Assembly: GCF_006575665.1 (NCBI RefSeq)
Contig: NZ_CP041253.1
Coordinates: 1,307,501 to 1,371,500 of the forward strand
DNA length: 64,000 bases
DNA from: Echinicola soli
Lineage (GTDB): Bacteria > Bacteroidota > Bacteroidia > Cytophagales > Cyclobacteriaceae
Direction: 5' to 3'
Notes under the pieces: model-generated
Databases searched by the model: none
Seen by the model: the letters and a program-made list of their open reading frames with translations, nothing else
Told to the model about the DNA's origin: nothing
Translations under genes and position numbers: made by a program
Shown here: piece after piece, positions 16,243 to 25,733 of the stretch
How positions within the stretch are numbered: the first letter of the stretch is position 1
How the letters are laid out: every line of letters begins with the position of its first letter

Positions 16243-18093
16243 GTGACGGTGAAGTTCGAGCCTTTGGCCCTTCTCTCCATTTTTCTTTGCCTTCTATTCA
16301 TCACCTCAGCCCAGGTATTCGCCCAGGACACGCTCCATTACAGTGGCAGTACACTCTCCAGGGTGGATTATCACCATGGGCAGCTGAAGCCGGCCATCGG
16401 CGTGCACGCCGTCCAGACCATGCGTGCCAATAGGGAACAGCCTGACAAAGGGGATGGCTTTGGCTGGACCTACAACCACGCTCCAATGATCGCCTATTGG
16501 AACGGTAAATTTTATATGGAATACCTGAGCGACCCGGTTGGTGAGCACATTGCTCCGAGCCAGACCCTTCTGCAGGTTTCGGAAGATGGCCATGACTGGA
16601 CAATGCCAGAGGTGATTTTTCCGCCCTATCGTATTCCTGATGGAACGACCAAGGAGGACCACGATGGGGTGGCAAAAGACCTGGATGCAGTAATGCACCA
16701 ACGAATGGGTTTTTATGTAGCAGATAATGGTAAATTTTTGGCACTGGCCTATTATGGCATTGCCATGGATGCCCACGATGGGCCGAATGACGGCAACGGT
16801 ATTGGCCGCGTAGTAAGAGAGATCAATCAGGATGGGAGTTTTGGACCGATCCATTTTATCCGGTATAATCAGGGCTGGAATGAAGAAAATACCGATTACC
16901 CTTTCTTTAAGTCGAGTAAGGATAAGGACTTTATCAACGCCTGTGAGGAATTGCTCAGCAAACCGCTGATGATGCAGCAGTGGGTGGAAGAAGCAGACAG
17001 GGATGATCCATTGATTCCACTGAAGAAACAATATAAAGCATTTAGTTACTATCATCTCCCTGATGGCAGGGTGGTAGGACTTTGGAAACATGCCCTCACC
17101 AGCATCAGCCATGATGGCGGAGAGTCCTGGGAGTATAACCCATTGAGAGCCCCTGGCGTCGTAAATGGTAATGCCAAAATTTGGGGACAACGTACATCTG
17201 ATGGCGCTTATGTCACAGTTTATAACCCTTCCGAATACCGGTGGCCCTTGGCGGTGTCCACCAGCAAAGACGGAATTGACTATACTGATTTGCTGCTTGT
17301 GCATGGAGAGATCACCTCCATGCGGTATGGGGGAAACTATAAATCTTATGGGCCCCAATACGTTCGGGGGATCTTGGAAGGAAACGGTACTCCTCCGGAT
17401 GGTGAAATGTGGCTGACCTATAGTGTGAACAAGGAGGATATCTGGGTAGCTTCAGTACCCACACCCATTACCGCAGAGGCCGCAGGTCATGCCAATGAAG
17501 TTTTTGACCAGCTGTCTGCCGGCGAAGAATTGAGGCTTTGGAATACCTACAGCCCCCAATGGGCTAAAACGGAAATAGCGGCAATGGATGGTAAAAAGTA
17601 CCTGACTTTCCGGGATAAAGATCCCTTTGATTATGGCAAAGCACAGCGTATTGTTCCGACCAGTAAGGAAATGCATGTGGAATTTACCGTAATCCCGGGA
17701 CAAAATGATCATGGCAAATTCCAGATCGAAATCCAAGATGGTAAAGGCCGTCCCGGAGTGGAGCTGATCTTTGATGAAGACGGGCGCTTCAAAACGCGGG
17801 CAGGTTACCGCATGAATACACTGACCGAATATGAAAAAGGAGAAAGTTACCGTGTAGAGCTGGACCTGAATACTGAAACGCGTTTTTATCAAATCAAGGT
17901 AAACGGCAAAGAAAAAGGGCCAAAGCTCTTTTTTGCACCCTTGGATGCCATGGAACGGGTGGTGTTCAGGACAGGTACCCAGCGGTACTTCCCCAATGCA
18001 GAAACACCGACCGATCAGGATTATGACCTGGACAATGCCGGAGACGAAGATCCGGAAGCGGTGTTCTATTTGGAGTCGTTAGTGACGTATTAA
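16243..18093 (+). CDS. Exported sialidase-like beta-propeller protein of pectin locus
   Basis: A protein of about 616 residues. The frame is open from ATG 16000, but the first 80 codons are made of intergenic repeat sequence. A complete signal peptide begins only at GTG 16243 or 16249 ('LALLSIFLCLLFITSAQVFAQ'). The mature part has Asp-box-like blade motifs such as 'SISHDGGESWEYN' and 'LQVSEDGHDWTMP', and 'YNHAPMIAYWNGKFYMEYLSD'. These suggest a six- or seven-bladed propeller, then a C-terminal jelly-roll-like module from about residue 440 ('HVEFTVIPGQNDHGKFQIEIQD'). This group is often labelled exo-sialidase, but the pectin setting makes true sialidase action unlikely. The substrate is unknown. 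Confidence 0.68.
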   Translation: MTVKFEPLALLSIFLCLLFITSAQVFAQDTLHYSGSTLSRVDYHHGQLKPAIGVHAVQTMRANREQPDKGDGFGWTYNHAPMIAYWNGKFYMEYLSDPVGEHIAPSQTLLQVSEDGHDWTMPEVIFPPYRIPDGTTKEDHDGVAKDLDAVMHQRMGFYVADNGKFLALAYYGIAMDAHDGPNDGNGIGRVVREINQDGSFGPIHFIRYNQGWNEENTDYPFFKSSKDKDFINACEELLSKPLMMQQWVEEADRDDPLIPLKKQYKAFSYYHLPDGRVVGLWKHALTSISHDGGESWEYNPLRAPGVVNGNAKIWGQRTSDGAYVTVYNPSEYRWPLAVSTSKDGIDYTDLLLVHGEITSMRYGGNYKSYGPQYVRGILEGNGTPPDGEMWLTYSVNKEDIWVASVPTPITAEAAGHANEVFDQLSAGEELRLWNTYSPQWAKTEIAAMDGKKYLTFRDKDPFDYGKAQRIVPTSKEMHVEFTVIPGQNDHGKFQIEIQDGKGRPGVELIFDEDGRFKTRAGYRMNTLTEYEKGESYRVELDLNTETRFYQIKVNGKEKGPKLFFAPLDAMERVVFRTGTQRYFPNAETPTDQDYDLDNAGDEDPEAVFYLESLVTY

Positions 18094-18281
18094 GCGTTTA
18101 ATTGGAACGCAGATGATGCTAATTTGGTGGATTACGCAGGTTTATTGAGTTTTCGCCGCGGCGAATCGGAAAAACAATGATGGCCATACATCAGGGCTAG
18201 GAGAAACGGAATCAGTGGAGATCAGCCCAATTTATCTCGCCTGCATTCCATAAAAGAAAAGTTACCAGAAATAATAAAAAA

Positions 18282-21113
18282 TTGAAAATAAGTACGAAAC
18301 ATACCCAACGGTCCATCTTTAGTATGGGATTACTATCTTTTCTGATAGCGGCCGTGCTGCTATTTGGTTGTGAGGCAGGGCCTAAAGGCACCCTTCTTCA
18401 GGTCACCCGATCCACTACGGAACTGGACTTAAATCCCATGAACATCAAAAAGATGGCTCCACGATTTGGTTGGGAGCTGGCTTCAATGGAGAACGGTGCA
18501 CACCAAACGGCCTATCAGGTGGTCGTCTCCCATTCAGCCAGTGATGAAGAAGGATCTGTAGTTTGGGATAGCGGAAAGGTCACCAGTGATCAGAGCCAGT
18601 TTGTCACTTACCAAGGTGGTCCACTGATCAATGGTGAACGGTACTTTTGGAAGGTGAAAGTTTGGAATGAAGAAGGTATCGCTTCGGATTGGAGTGATTT
18701 GGCTTTTTTTGAGATGGCGCCATATGAGTTGGAAAAAGAGGCCCAATGGATTGGAGCCATCACCCGGGCAGAAAGTGGATTGCCAGCGGGTAGAAATTAC
18801 CATGAGCCTGACATGCGCCGAGAGGAAAACAAGGAAAAATGGCGTAAGGTGAAGCCTTTGGCAAAGCAGAGTATCCAGCTGCGAAAGGATTTCAAAGTTG
18901 ATAAAGCGATCGAAAATGCCACCGTATATATCAGTGGGCTTGGTCACTATGAGTTATCCCTCAATGGGGAAAAAGTAGGCAAAAGCGAATTTGCACCGCT
19001 GTGGTCAGACTATGATAAAACCGTTTATTATAATACCTACGACGTTACCGAGCTGCTCGAAAATGGTAACCATGTCATCGGCGTGCTGCTGGGCAATGGC
19101 ATGTATAATGTTTCTGGTGACCGTTACGCCAAATTCCTGATCAGTTTTGGCCCTCCTACGCTCTTTTTCCATATGAAAATTACTTATGCTGATGGTCGGG
19201 AGCAACTGATTTCATCTGACGATTCCTGGAAGTGGTCAGCAAGTCCAATTACATTTAATTGTGTTTTTGGCGGAGAAGATTATGATGCCAACTTGGAGCA
19301 GGAAGGCTGGAACAAGCCTGGCTTTGATGATCAAGGCTGGAAGCCAGTAGTGCTACAGCAATCCCCAAAAGGAAAACTCCGTCCCCAACAGGCAGCTCCC
19401 GTGCTTATCCAGGAACAATATGGCGTCAAGGGGATCACCGAACCTGAAGCAAACACCTATGTTATGGACATGGGACAAAATTTGGCTGGTTTTCCTTCCA
19501 TCAAAGTGAAAGGTGAAAAGGGACAGAAAGTAAAACTGGTCGTCGGTGAGCATATCAAAGAGAATGGCCTGGTGGGCCAAGGGCGTACAGGTGGGCCACA
19601 TTACTACGAGTACACACTCAAAGGCGATGGAGAGGAATCCTGGCAGCCGAGGTTTAGTTATTATGGATACCAATACGTCCAGGTGGAGAATGTCAATTTG
19701 CCTGGCCAGGAGCAGCAGGAAGGAAGGCCCACTATTACAGAAATCAATTCCAATTTCATTTACAATGATGCCAAAGAAGAAGGAACATTTGAAAGTTCCA
19801 ATGAAATCTTCAATAAGGCGCACTGGTTGATCAATAATGCCATCAAAAGTAATATGCAAAGCGTATTCACCGACTGCCCGCACCGGGAAAAGCTGGGCTG
19901 GCTGGAAGAAACCCACCTGAACGGACCCGGACTCTTTTACAATTATGATCTTAGCCAACTGGTGCCAAAAGTGATGCAGGACATAGCGGATGCCCAGCGG
20001 GAAAACGGCCTGGTGCCGAATATCGCCCCTGAATATGTGGTCTTTGGTGGTGACTTTACCGATTCTCCTGAATGGGGAGTGGCTGCGGTGGTGCTGCCGT
20101 GGATGTACTACGATTATTATGGGGACAGCTCCTTGATCCGTGAGTACTATCCGGTGATGAAAAAGTATATAGACTATCTAGGGACTACGGCTGATAACCA
20201 CATTGTTTCCCATGGATTGGGTGATTGGTATGACTATGGTGAACATGCGGCAGGTTATTCCAAAAACAGCCCGATCGCACTTTCGGCGACTTCCCATTAT
20301 TATTTTGGGGTGAAATTGCTTAAGAAGGCAGCACTGATGCTCCAAAAGGGGGTGGATTACCGCGAATATAGTCGACTGGAGGAAGCAGTCAAAGAGGCCT
20401 TTAACGAAGAATTCTTCGATCCTGAAACCAATCAATATGGCACGGGCAGCCAGTTCTCGAATGCGGTGCCGTTGTTCTTGGACATGGTAGATGCTTCCAG
20501 CCGGGAAGCGGTGCTGGAAAATTTGGTAGAGGACATTAAAGCGAAGGGTTATCGCTTGACCACGGGAGATGTGGGCAATCGGTATTTGTATCAGACATTG
20601 GCCAGGAACGGGCTGAATGAGGTGATGTATAAAATGCAAAATCATTATGACACGCCCGGTTATGGTTTTCAGATCAAATTTGGGCTGACTACACTCACTG
20701 AGCAGTGGGATCCCCGCAAGGGCAACAGCTGGAACCACTTTATGATGGGCCAGATAGAAGAGTGGTTTTATCGGGATTTGGCAGGCATCCAGCCAGATCC
20801 TGCCCAGCCAGGCTTTAAACACTTCTTCCTAAAACCACAGCTGGTGGGAGATATGACCTTTGTGAAGGCGACCTATGAAAGTATTTATGGTACCATTGCC
20901 TCGGAATGGAACAAGGAAGAAGACAAGGTCCAATTCCTTTTTGACATCCCCGCAAATACAAGCGCTACAGCAGTACTTCCAGTGGCCAAAACAGCGGAGG
21001 TATTTATCAATGGAAGCAAGGCTGAAAATACCAAAACAGTTAGTAAAGCGGAACATCCCTCTCACCCGGCATATACCTTGGGTTCGGGAAAATATAGTAT
21101 AGAAGTGAAGTGA
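18282..21113 (+). CDS. Alpha-L-rhamnosidase GH78, lipoprotein
   Basis: A 943-residue GH78 enzyme that removes terminal alpha-L-rhamnose. The start is TTG 18282, since no ATG gives a basic signal-peptide head. ATG 18324 is the alternative. A lipobox-like 'AAVLLFGCEAG' follows. N-terminal fibronectin-like domain ('PMNIKKMAPRFGWELAS'), beta-sandwiches with 'VYISGLGHYELSLNGEKVG' and 'WSDYDKTVYYNTYDVTELL', then the (alpha/alpha)6 barrel with 'DCPHREKLGWLEETHL' holding the catalytic acid region. A C-terminal beta-domain ends the protein. A second GH78 lies at 35516. The two differ strongly, suggesting different linkages. Confidence 0.92.
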   Translation: MKISTKHTQRSIFSMGLLSFLIAAVLLFGCEAGPKGTLLQVTRSTTELDLNPMNIKKMAPRFGWELASMENGAHQTAYQVVVSHSASDEEGSVVWDSGKVTSDQSQFVTYQGGPLINGERYFWKVKVWNEEGIASDWSDLAFFEMAPYELEKEAQWIGAITRAESGLPAGRNYHEPDMRREENKEKWRKVKPLAKQSIQLRKDFKVDKAIENATVYISGLGHYELSLNGEKVGKSEFAPLWSDYDKTVYYNTYDVTELLENGNHVIGVLLGNGMYNVSGDRYAKFLISFGPPTLFFHMKITYADGREQLISSDDSWKWSASPITFNCVFGGEDYDANLEQEGWNKPGFDDQGWKPVVLQQSPKGKLRPQQAAPVLIQEQYGVKGITEPEANTYVMDMGQNLAGFPSIKVKGEKGQKVKLVVGEHIKENGLVGQGRTGGPHYYEYTLKGDGEESWQPRFSYYGYQYVQVENVNLPGQEQQEGRPTITEINSNFIYNDAKEEGTFESSNEIFNKAHWLINNAIKSNMQSVFTDCPHREKLGWLEETHLNGPGLFYNYDLSQLVPKVMQDIADAQRENGLVPNIAPEYVVFGGDFTDSPEWGVAAVVLPWMYYDYYGDSSLIREYYPVMKKYIDYLGTTADNHIVSHGLGDWYDYGEHAAGYSKNSPIALSATSHYYFGVKLLKKAALMLQKGVDYREYSRLEEAVKEAFNEEFFDPETNQYGTGSQFSNAVPLFLDMVDASSREAVLENLVEDIKAKGYRLTTGDVGNRYLYQTLARNGLNEVMYKMQNHYDTPGYGFQIKFGLTTLTEQWDPRKGNSWNHFMMGQIEEWFYRDLAGIQPDPAQPGFKHFFLKPQLVGDMTFVKATYESIYGTIASEWNKEEDKVQFLFDIPANTSATAVLPVAKTAEVFINGSKAENTKTVSKAEHPSHPAYTLGSGKYSIEVK

Positions 21114-21577
21114 TAGTATTGAGACTTGAGACAATAGACATGAGTATTGAGATGTGAGACTTGAGATTCCTCCCCGCCGTGGAGGGGGTAGATTGGAGCA
21201 AAGAGCAAAGTAAAAATGCAGATAGCAAAAATATAAGGTTGAGTCGGGAGACACAGTCTTTGTGCTCTTGCGTCAGAGACGGTGGGACAACGCTAAGCTC
21301 ATTACTGCCAATTTCGAGACATTGGAATAACAGAGAGGCGCTCTAAGTTACCCAAGTTGGTGAGTTATAAGTTCCCTTCTCGAAATGCAGGGGCATAGCC
21401 AAGGCTGGTTAACAAATCGTCCCCGATAGTATCGGGGCAGGCTATTGTGAATGTGGCGATATCCGAATGAAGCAATCTCAAGTTCCAAAGAGTGGATGGC
21501 TTCTTCCCTCTGGTCATCACAATGAATGGATCATTGGGGATCAATTCCCTGATATCAAAATGCAGAAATAAAAAAAA
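21114..21577. other. Non-coding region of stacked repeats
   Basis: A 464-base gap. It starts with a low-complexity run of 'gagacttgag', 'atgagtattgag' type units (21113-21165), followed by copy 2 of the long dispersed repeat (21167-21298). CCCCGATA-g-TATCGGGG lies near 21421-21437. The run-up to the aldolase gene (about 21440-21577) shows no motif that I can name. Confidence 0.55.
21167..21298. repeat. Long dispersed intergenic repeat, copy 2
   Basis: Nearly the same as 4549-4690 in the same orientation relative to the + strand. Conserved blocks are 'aaaaatgcagatagcaaaaa', 'taaggttgagtcgggag', 'cagtctttgtgctc' and 'gggacaacgctaag'. Differences are scattered substitutions and a short indel in the left part. 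Confidence 0.7.
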
Positions 21578-22474
21578 ATGAAAAAGCAATATCAAGGCGT
21601 GGTGGTGCCGATGGTGACACCACTGACAGCAAGTAGAGAGATTGATAGAGGGGCAGTGGCCAAGATTATGGAGGAGTTTGCCAAAAATGACATCTCGCCT
21701 CTAGTACTTGGGACTACCGGTGAATCAGCTTCTTTTTCTGAGAAGGAAAGCCTCGAGATGATTAAGGCAACCGTGGCATCCAAAGCGGCCCACCAGCAGG
21801 TATATGCAGGCGTGGTTAGCAACTTGGTAGAAGAGCAACATCGCAGAGGAAGCCAATTCCTAGAGCACGGTGTAGATGCGATCGTGGCCACCTTGCCGGC
21901 CTATTACATCCTTTCTGATGACCAGATGAAGTGGCATTTCGAAAGCCTGGCCGATCACCTGAATGGGCCGCTGCTGATGTACAATATCAAGGCAACGACG
22001 CAAATGTCCATTCCCCTCTCTGTGGTGGAGGAAATGAGCCATCATCCACATATTTGGGGATTGAAGGATTCTGAAAGGGACATTTCCAGGATGCATGCGG
22101 CGATCGACCAATACCAAGACAGGGAGGATTTTTCCTTTTTTTGTGGTTGGGGTGCCCAGTCTGCCAACAGTCTCAGGACAGGGGCAGATGGTATTGTACC
22201 GAGTACTGGTAATATTGTGCCTGAAATGTACAAGGCCTTATATGTAGCCGCAATGGAAGGGGATGAGGAAAAGGCTTTACACTATCAGGAATTGACCGAT
22301 GAGGTAGCCAAAATCTACCAAGGAGGAAGAAGCCTTGGTACCTCATTAGCGGCATTGAAAGTACTCCTACAGCAGAAAGGATGGTGCCAGGCTTATATGA
22401 AACCACCACTGACCGAACTGACCAATAGTGAAGCTGAAATGCTGATCGGCCACTGGAATGAAATGATGAATTAG
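21578..22474 (+). CDS. DapA-family aldolase/dehydratase
   Basis: A cytoplasmic 298-residue class I aldolase of the dihydrodipicolinate synthase/N-acetylneuraminate lyase family. Visible are 'PMVTPLTASREIDRGAV', 'VLGTTGESASFSEKE' (carboxylate-binding GTTGE), the barrel Tyr in 'ATLPAYYILSDDQ' and the Schiff-base Lys in 'IWGLKDSERD'. It is probably not lysine biosynthesis: it opens a catabolic block with a symporter, Fe-ADH, PdxA-like dehydrogenase and DUF1537 kinase inside a pectin locus. A 2-keto-3-deoxy sugar acid is the expected type of substrate, which is inference. The usual 'YN.P' motif is replaced by 'LMYNIKAT'. Confidence 0.85.
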   Translation: MKKQYQGVVVPMVTPLTASREIDRGAVAKIMEEFAKNDISPLVLGTTGESASFSEKESLEMIKATVASKAAHQQVYAGVVSNLVEEQHRRGSQFLEHGVDAIVATLPAYYILSDDQMKWHFESLADHLNGPLLMYNIKATTQMSIPLSVVEEMSHHPHIWGLKDSERDISRMHAAIDQYQDREDFSFFCGWGAQSANSLRTGADGIVPSTGNIVPEMYKALYVAAMEGDEEKALHYQELTDEVAKIYQGGRSLGTSLAALKVLLQQKGWCQAYMKPPLTELTNSEAEMLIGHWNEMMN

Positions 22475-22627
22475 AAATTAAGAATGAGGAATCAGAAATG
22501 ATGGATTAACCGGTGCCGCTGAGGCGAGGCCACCTTTAAACATTCTAATATTTTAACCATTAAACCTTAAATAACCACCCTTCGACTACGCTCAGGGCTC
22601 GGATAACCAATAACCCAATAACCAAAT

Positions 22628-24208
22628 ATGGATACTTCACTACATTGGATAGATTACTTGCTGATCATTGCCTCAATTTTGGGGACGATTTATATGGGGA
22701 TCTATTTTTCCAAACGACAAAAGAGCAGCGAGGATTATTTTGCTGGAGGAGGAGGAATTCCTTCTTGGGCCATTGGCATGTCCATTTTTGCTACGCTGAT
22801 CAGTAGTGTGACTTTTCTGGCCTATCCCAGTGCAGCCTATAAATCCAACTGGATTTTGCTCGTGCAGGGACTGATGGTTCCCATTGTGCTGGTATGCATG
22901 ATCTGGGTGATCGTTCCACTTTTCAGGAGAGTTATTGGACTGAGTACCTATGAGTATTTTGAAAAACGCTTTGGTTTCTTTGCCCGCTTGTACAGCTCAT
23001 TGGCCTTTGTCCTGACCCACTTTTCGAAGATGGGAACCGTGCTTTACCTTGTGAGCTTGGCACTGAGCAGCATGATGGATGTCAATATCTTTATAGTCAT
23101 CGGGGTGCTTACCTTTGTGATCATCATTTTGACCTTGTTAGGGGGAATTGAAGCGGTGATCTGGATGGACGTAATTCAGGGTTTTTTGCTGATCGGTGGT
23201 GGGTTATTTTGTTTGGGACTGTTGCTTTGGGTACCTGAAGGTGGTCCGCAGCGGGTGATGGAAGAAGCCATCAACATGAATAAAATCGGCTTTGGGCCAT
23301 ATGATTTTGACTTTACACAGCTCACCTTTATTGTAATGGTGGTCAATGGGATTTTTTATGCCATCCAAAAGTACGGTACCGATCAGACTATTGTGCAGCG
23401 TTATCTCACCGCCAGAAATGACCGTGAAGCCAAGAAAGCCGCATATATGGGAGTGTTTTTAAGCGTACCGGTATGGACGCTGTTTATGTTGATCGGCTCC
23501 TTGTTGTTTGTGTTTTATCAGGTTTCAGGTTCCGTCCTTCCAGAGGGCACAACGGTGGATGCGGTGTTCCCTTATTTTATTATGACCGAATTGCCGCCTG
23601 GTGTTACCGGATTGGTATTGGCGGCCTTGGCGGCGGCGGCGATTTCCAGCTTGGATTCAGACATGAACTGCCTGGCGGCAGTAGGCGTGGAAGATTACTA
23701 CAAACGTTTTAATCCCAACTGCAACACTCACGAAAAACTTAAAGTAGGGCGTATCCTGGTCCTGATTGCTGGATTGGCGGCGGCTTTTGTGGCGGTGCTG
23801 TATGTGCTTTGGCAGGGAGAAGGAGTATTGGGGGCGGTTTTTGGGCTGTACGCCATTTTTTCGGCGGGAATCGTAGGGATATTTCTTCTGGGTCTTTTTA
23901 GCCGAAAGGCAAATAAAGAAGGACTCTATGTGGGGATCGTTGCGTGTATCTTATTTACCGCATATGCCTTGCTCACTTCCACTCCGATAGGCTTTGGCGG
24001 TAGTGAAAAGACGTTGCTGTTGGATTTTGGCAGGTTCAATTTTGCGCAGCACAAATACATGCTGGGTGTATACAGCCATTTGATTGTCTTAATCGTGGGT
24101 TATGTCGCAAGCTTGTTCTTCAAAAGACCACCGGCAGACGAAAACCTCACGGTTTATGGATATTTCAAACAGAAGAAGGAAATAGAAAGGGTGAAGGAGG
24201 TAGTCTGA
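22628..24208 (+). CDS. Sodium:solute symporter (SSS family)
   Basis: A 526-residue inner-membrane transporter with about 13-14 hydrophobic helices. The N-terminal 'DYFAGGGGIPSWAIGMSIFATLISSVTFLAYPS' region is the SSS signature covering the sodium-site helix. 'YAIQKYGTDQTIVQRYLTA' and 'LAALAAAAISSLDSDMNCL' are further family blocks. It probably brings a sugar, sugar acid or oligomer across the inner membrane using the sodium gradient. It lies between the aldolase and the Fe-ADH gene, so its substrate is likely the one metabolised by this block. No SusC/D system accompanies it here. Confidence 0.92.
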   Translation: MDTSLHWIDYLLIIASILGTIYMGIYFSKRQKSSEDYFAGGGGIPSWAIGMSIFATLISSVTFLAYPSAAYKSNWILLVQGLMVPIVLVCMIWVIVPLFRRVIGLSTYEYFEKRFGFFARLYSSLAFVLTHFSKMGTVLYLVSLALSSMMDVNIFIVIGVLTFVIIILTLLGGIEAVIWMDVIQGFLLIGGGLFCLGLLLWVPEGGPQRVMEEAINMNKIGFGPYDFDFTQLTFIVMVVNGIFYAIQKYGTDQTIVQRYLTARNDREAKKAAYMGVFLSVPVWTLFMLIGSLLFVFYQVSGSVLPEGTTVDAVFPYFIMTELPPGVTGLVLAALAAAAISSLDSDMNCLAAVGVEDYYKRFNPNCNTHEKLKVGRILVLIAGLAAAFVAVLYVLWQGEGVLGAVFGLYAIFSAGIVGIFLLGLFSRKANKEGLYVGIVACILFTAYALLTSTPIGFGGSEKTLLLDFGRFNFAQHKYMLGVYSHLIVLIVGYVASLFFKRPPADENLTVYGYFKQKKEIERVKEVV

Positions 24209-24338
24209 TGTCGGCTGGATAGGACACAGATACCGCAGATGTTTATGATCGTCGCAGATATCAGTTCAGACATTCAGGAAGGTTTTGCTAACTCAGCAGT
24301 AGCTGTCCGTCCGAGGCAAGCCAGCCTTCCAAACCAGT

Positions 24339-24373
24339 GGCTTCGGCTCCGCTCAGTCAGCGGAGCCGAAGCC
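24339..24373. repeat. Perfect 15-base-pair hairpin between symporter and Fe-ADH genes
   Basis: 24339-24353 (GGCTTCGGCTCCGCT) pairs perfectly with 24359-24373 around a five-base loop, and the flanking T/A can extend it to 16 pairs. No T-run follows, so it is more likely one of the 'cttcggctccgctcag' intergenic palindromes than a terminator. It could still protect or attenuate the operon transcript. Confidence 0.7.
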
Positions 24374-24454
24374 AAGCTCGAAATGACAGAAACGGACGAC
24401 TCCAGACTAGTGACCATAAATGAAAACAATTAACAAAAACCAATAACGAAAAAA

Positions 24455-25600
24455 ATGAGGGCGATAACTTTATTACAACCCCAAAAGCTGGTGTTTGGAG
24501 CGGGTTCCTTTTCCCGCTTTGTAGAGGACACCATCGCTGCCAGTTACAAACGGATTTGGATATTGGTGGCCAAGCCGCTAATGGATACCCTGAACGGCGG
24601 GCTACAAGAGATGAAGCATGCAGGCCTGGAAGTAGAAGTGGCCATTTATGATGCAGGAGAGCCCACATTTAGCCTTTATGAAGAATTTTTACAGCAAGTG
24701 AAGGGCTTCGATCCGGACACAGTAGTTGGAATTGGTGGAGGAAGTGTCCTTGACCTGGCCAAACTTTTGGCAGCGATGCAGGACAGTACTGGGCAGTTAT
24801 CTGATTTTGTTGGTATAAATTTGTTAAAAAGGAGAAACACGCATATGGTGTGTATCCCTACCACTTCGGGAACCGGGAGTGAAGTTTCCCCGAATGCCAT
24901 TTTGCTGGATGAGGAGACGCTGGAGAAGAAGGGCATTATCAGCCCCTGCCTTGTGCCGGACGCCACATATATCGACCCAGTGTTGACGATAGGGCTTCCT
25001 GCAAAGATTACGGCAGAAACGGGAATTGATGCACTTTCGCATTGTATTGAAGCATTTACCAATAAGTTCAGCCATCCACTGGTGGACGAATATGCCCTGC
25101 GGGGAATTGCCTTGATCGGGCAAAACCTCCACCGGGCCTTTGAAGCTCCGGATGACTTGGACGCACGATCGGCAGTGGCGCTAGGAAGTATGTACGGAGG
25201 GTTATGTCTGGGACCAGTGAATACGGCAGCAGTACATGCACTTTCCTATCCCCTTGGCGGAAAGTATCACGTACCTCACGGACTTGCCAATGCCGTGCTC
25301 CTACCGGAAGTAATGGCTTATAATCTTTCTTCCAATGTTCAGAAACACGAGCAGATCGCTTTGGCAGTGGGAGCAGCAAGGGGTAAGTCACCTGAGGAGA
25401 CCGCCAAAAATGGCGTGGAGAAAGTCAAAGACCTGGTGAGGCTTTGCGAAATTCCTCAAAACCTCACTATACTGGGTGTCCAGAAGGAAGATGTCTCTGA
25501 ATTGACCGGCTTGGCCATGAAAGTGACCCGCTTGCTTCAGAATAACCCCAGAGAGGTGACCTTCGCCGATGCCGAGGAGATTTACTGCCGCTTGTTTTAG
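24455..25600 (+). CDS. Iron-containing alcohol dehydrogenase
   Basis: A 381-residue cytoplasmic group III (Fe-dependent) alcohol dehydrogenase. The NAD-binding loop reads 'VGIGGGSVLDLAKLL', followed by 'PTTSGTGSEVSPNAI'. Metal ligands are expected in 'GIDALSHCIEAF' and 'HALSYPLGGKYHVPHGLANA' with its His residues. The family interconverts aldehydes or ketones with alcohols. In this setting it may reduce an aldehyde released by the aldolase, such as lactaldehyde or glycolaldehyde, or act on a sugar-acid intermediate. Which one cannot be decided from sequence. It stands between the symporter and pdxA-like genes. Confidence 0.88.
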   Translation: MRAITLLQPQKLVFGAGSFSRFVEDTIAASYKRIWILVAKPLMDTLNGGLQEMKHAGLEVEVAIYDAGEPTFSLYEEFLQQVKGFDPDTVVGIGGGSVLDLAKLLAAMQDSTGQLSDFVGINLLKRRNTHMVCIPTTSGTGSEVSPNAILLDEETLEKKGIISPCLVPDATYIDPVLTIGLPAKITAETGIDALSHCIEAFTNKFSHPLVDEYALRGIALIGQNLHRAFEAPDDLDARSAVALGSMYGGLCLGPVNTAAVHALSYPLGGKYHVPHGLANAVLLPEVMAYNLSSNVQKHEQIALAVGAARGKSPEETAKNGVEKVKDLVRLCEIPQNLTILGVQKEDVSELTGLAMKVTRLLQNNPREVTFADAEEIYCRLF

Positions 25601-25733
25601 ACTGACATAACAGTATCAAGTACCAAGAACGTAACAAGGAATAGGATAGATTTAAGATGAAAGATTAAAGACCAAAGACAAAATGCTGTCCAAGATCTCA
25701 GGTCTCTAATCTCAAGTCTACAAATTAAGGAAT

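Noticed and set aside
24239..24433. 64-codon frame between the symporter and Fe-ADH
   Set aside because: It runs through a perfect 15-pair hairpin and 'cgcagat' repeat sequence, so it is not protein-like.
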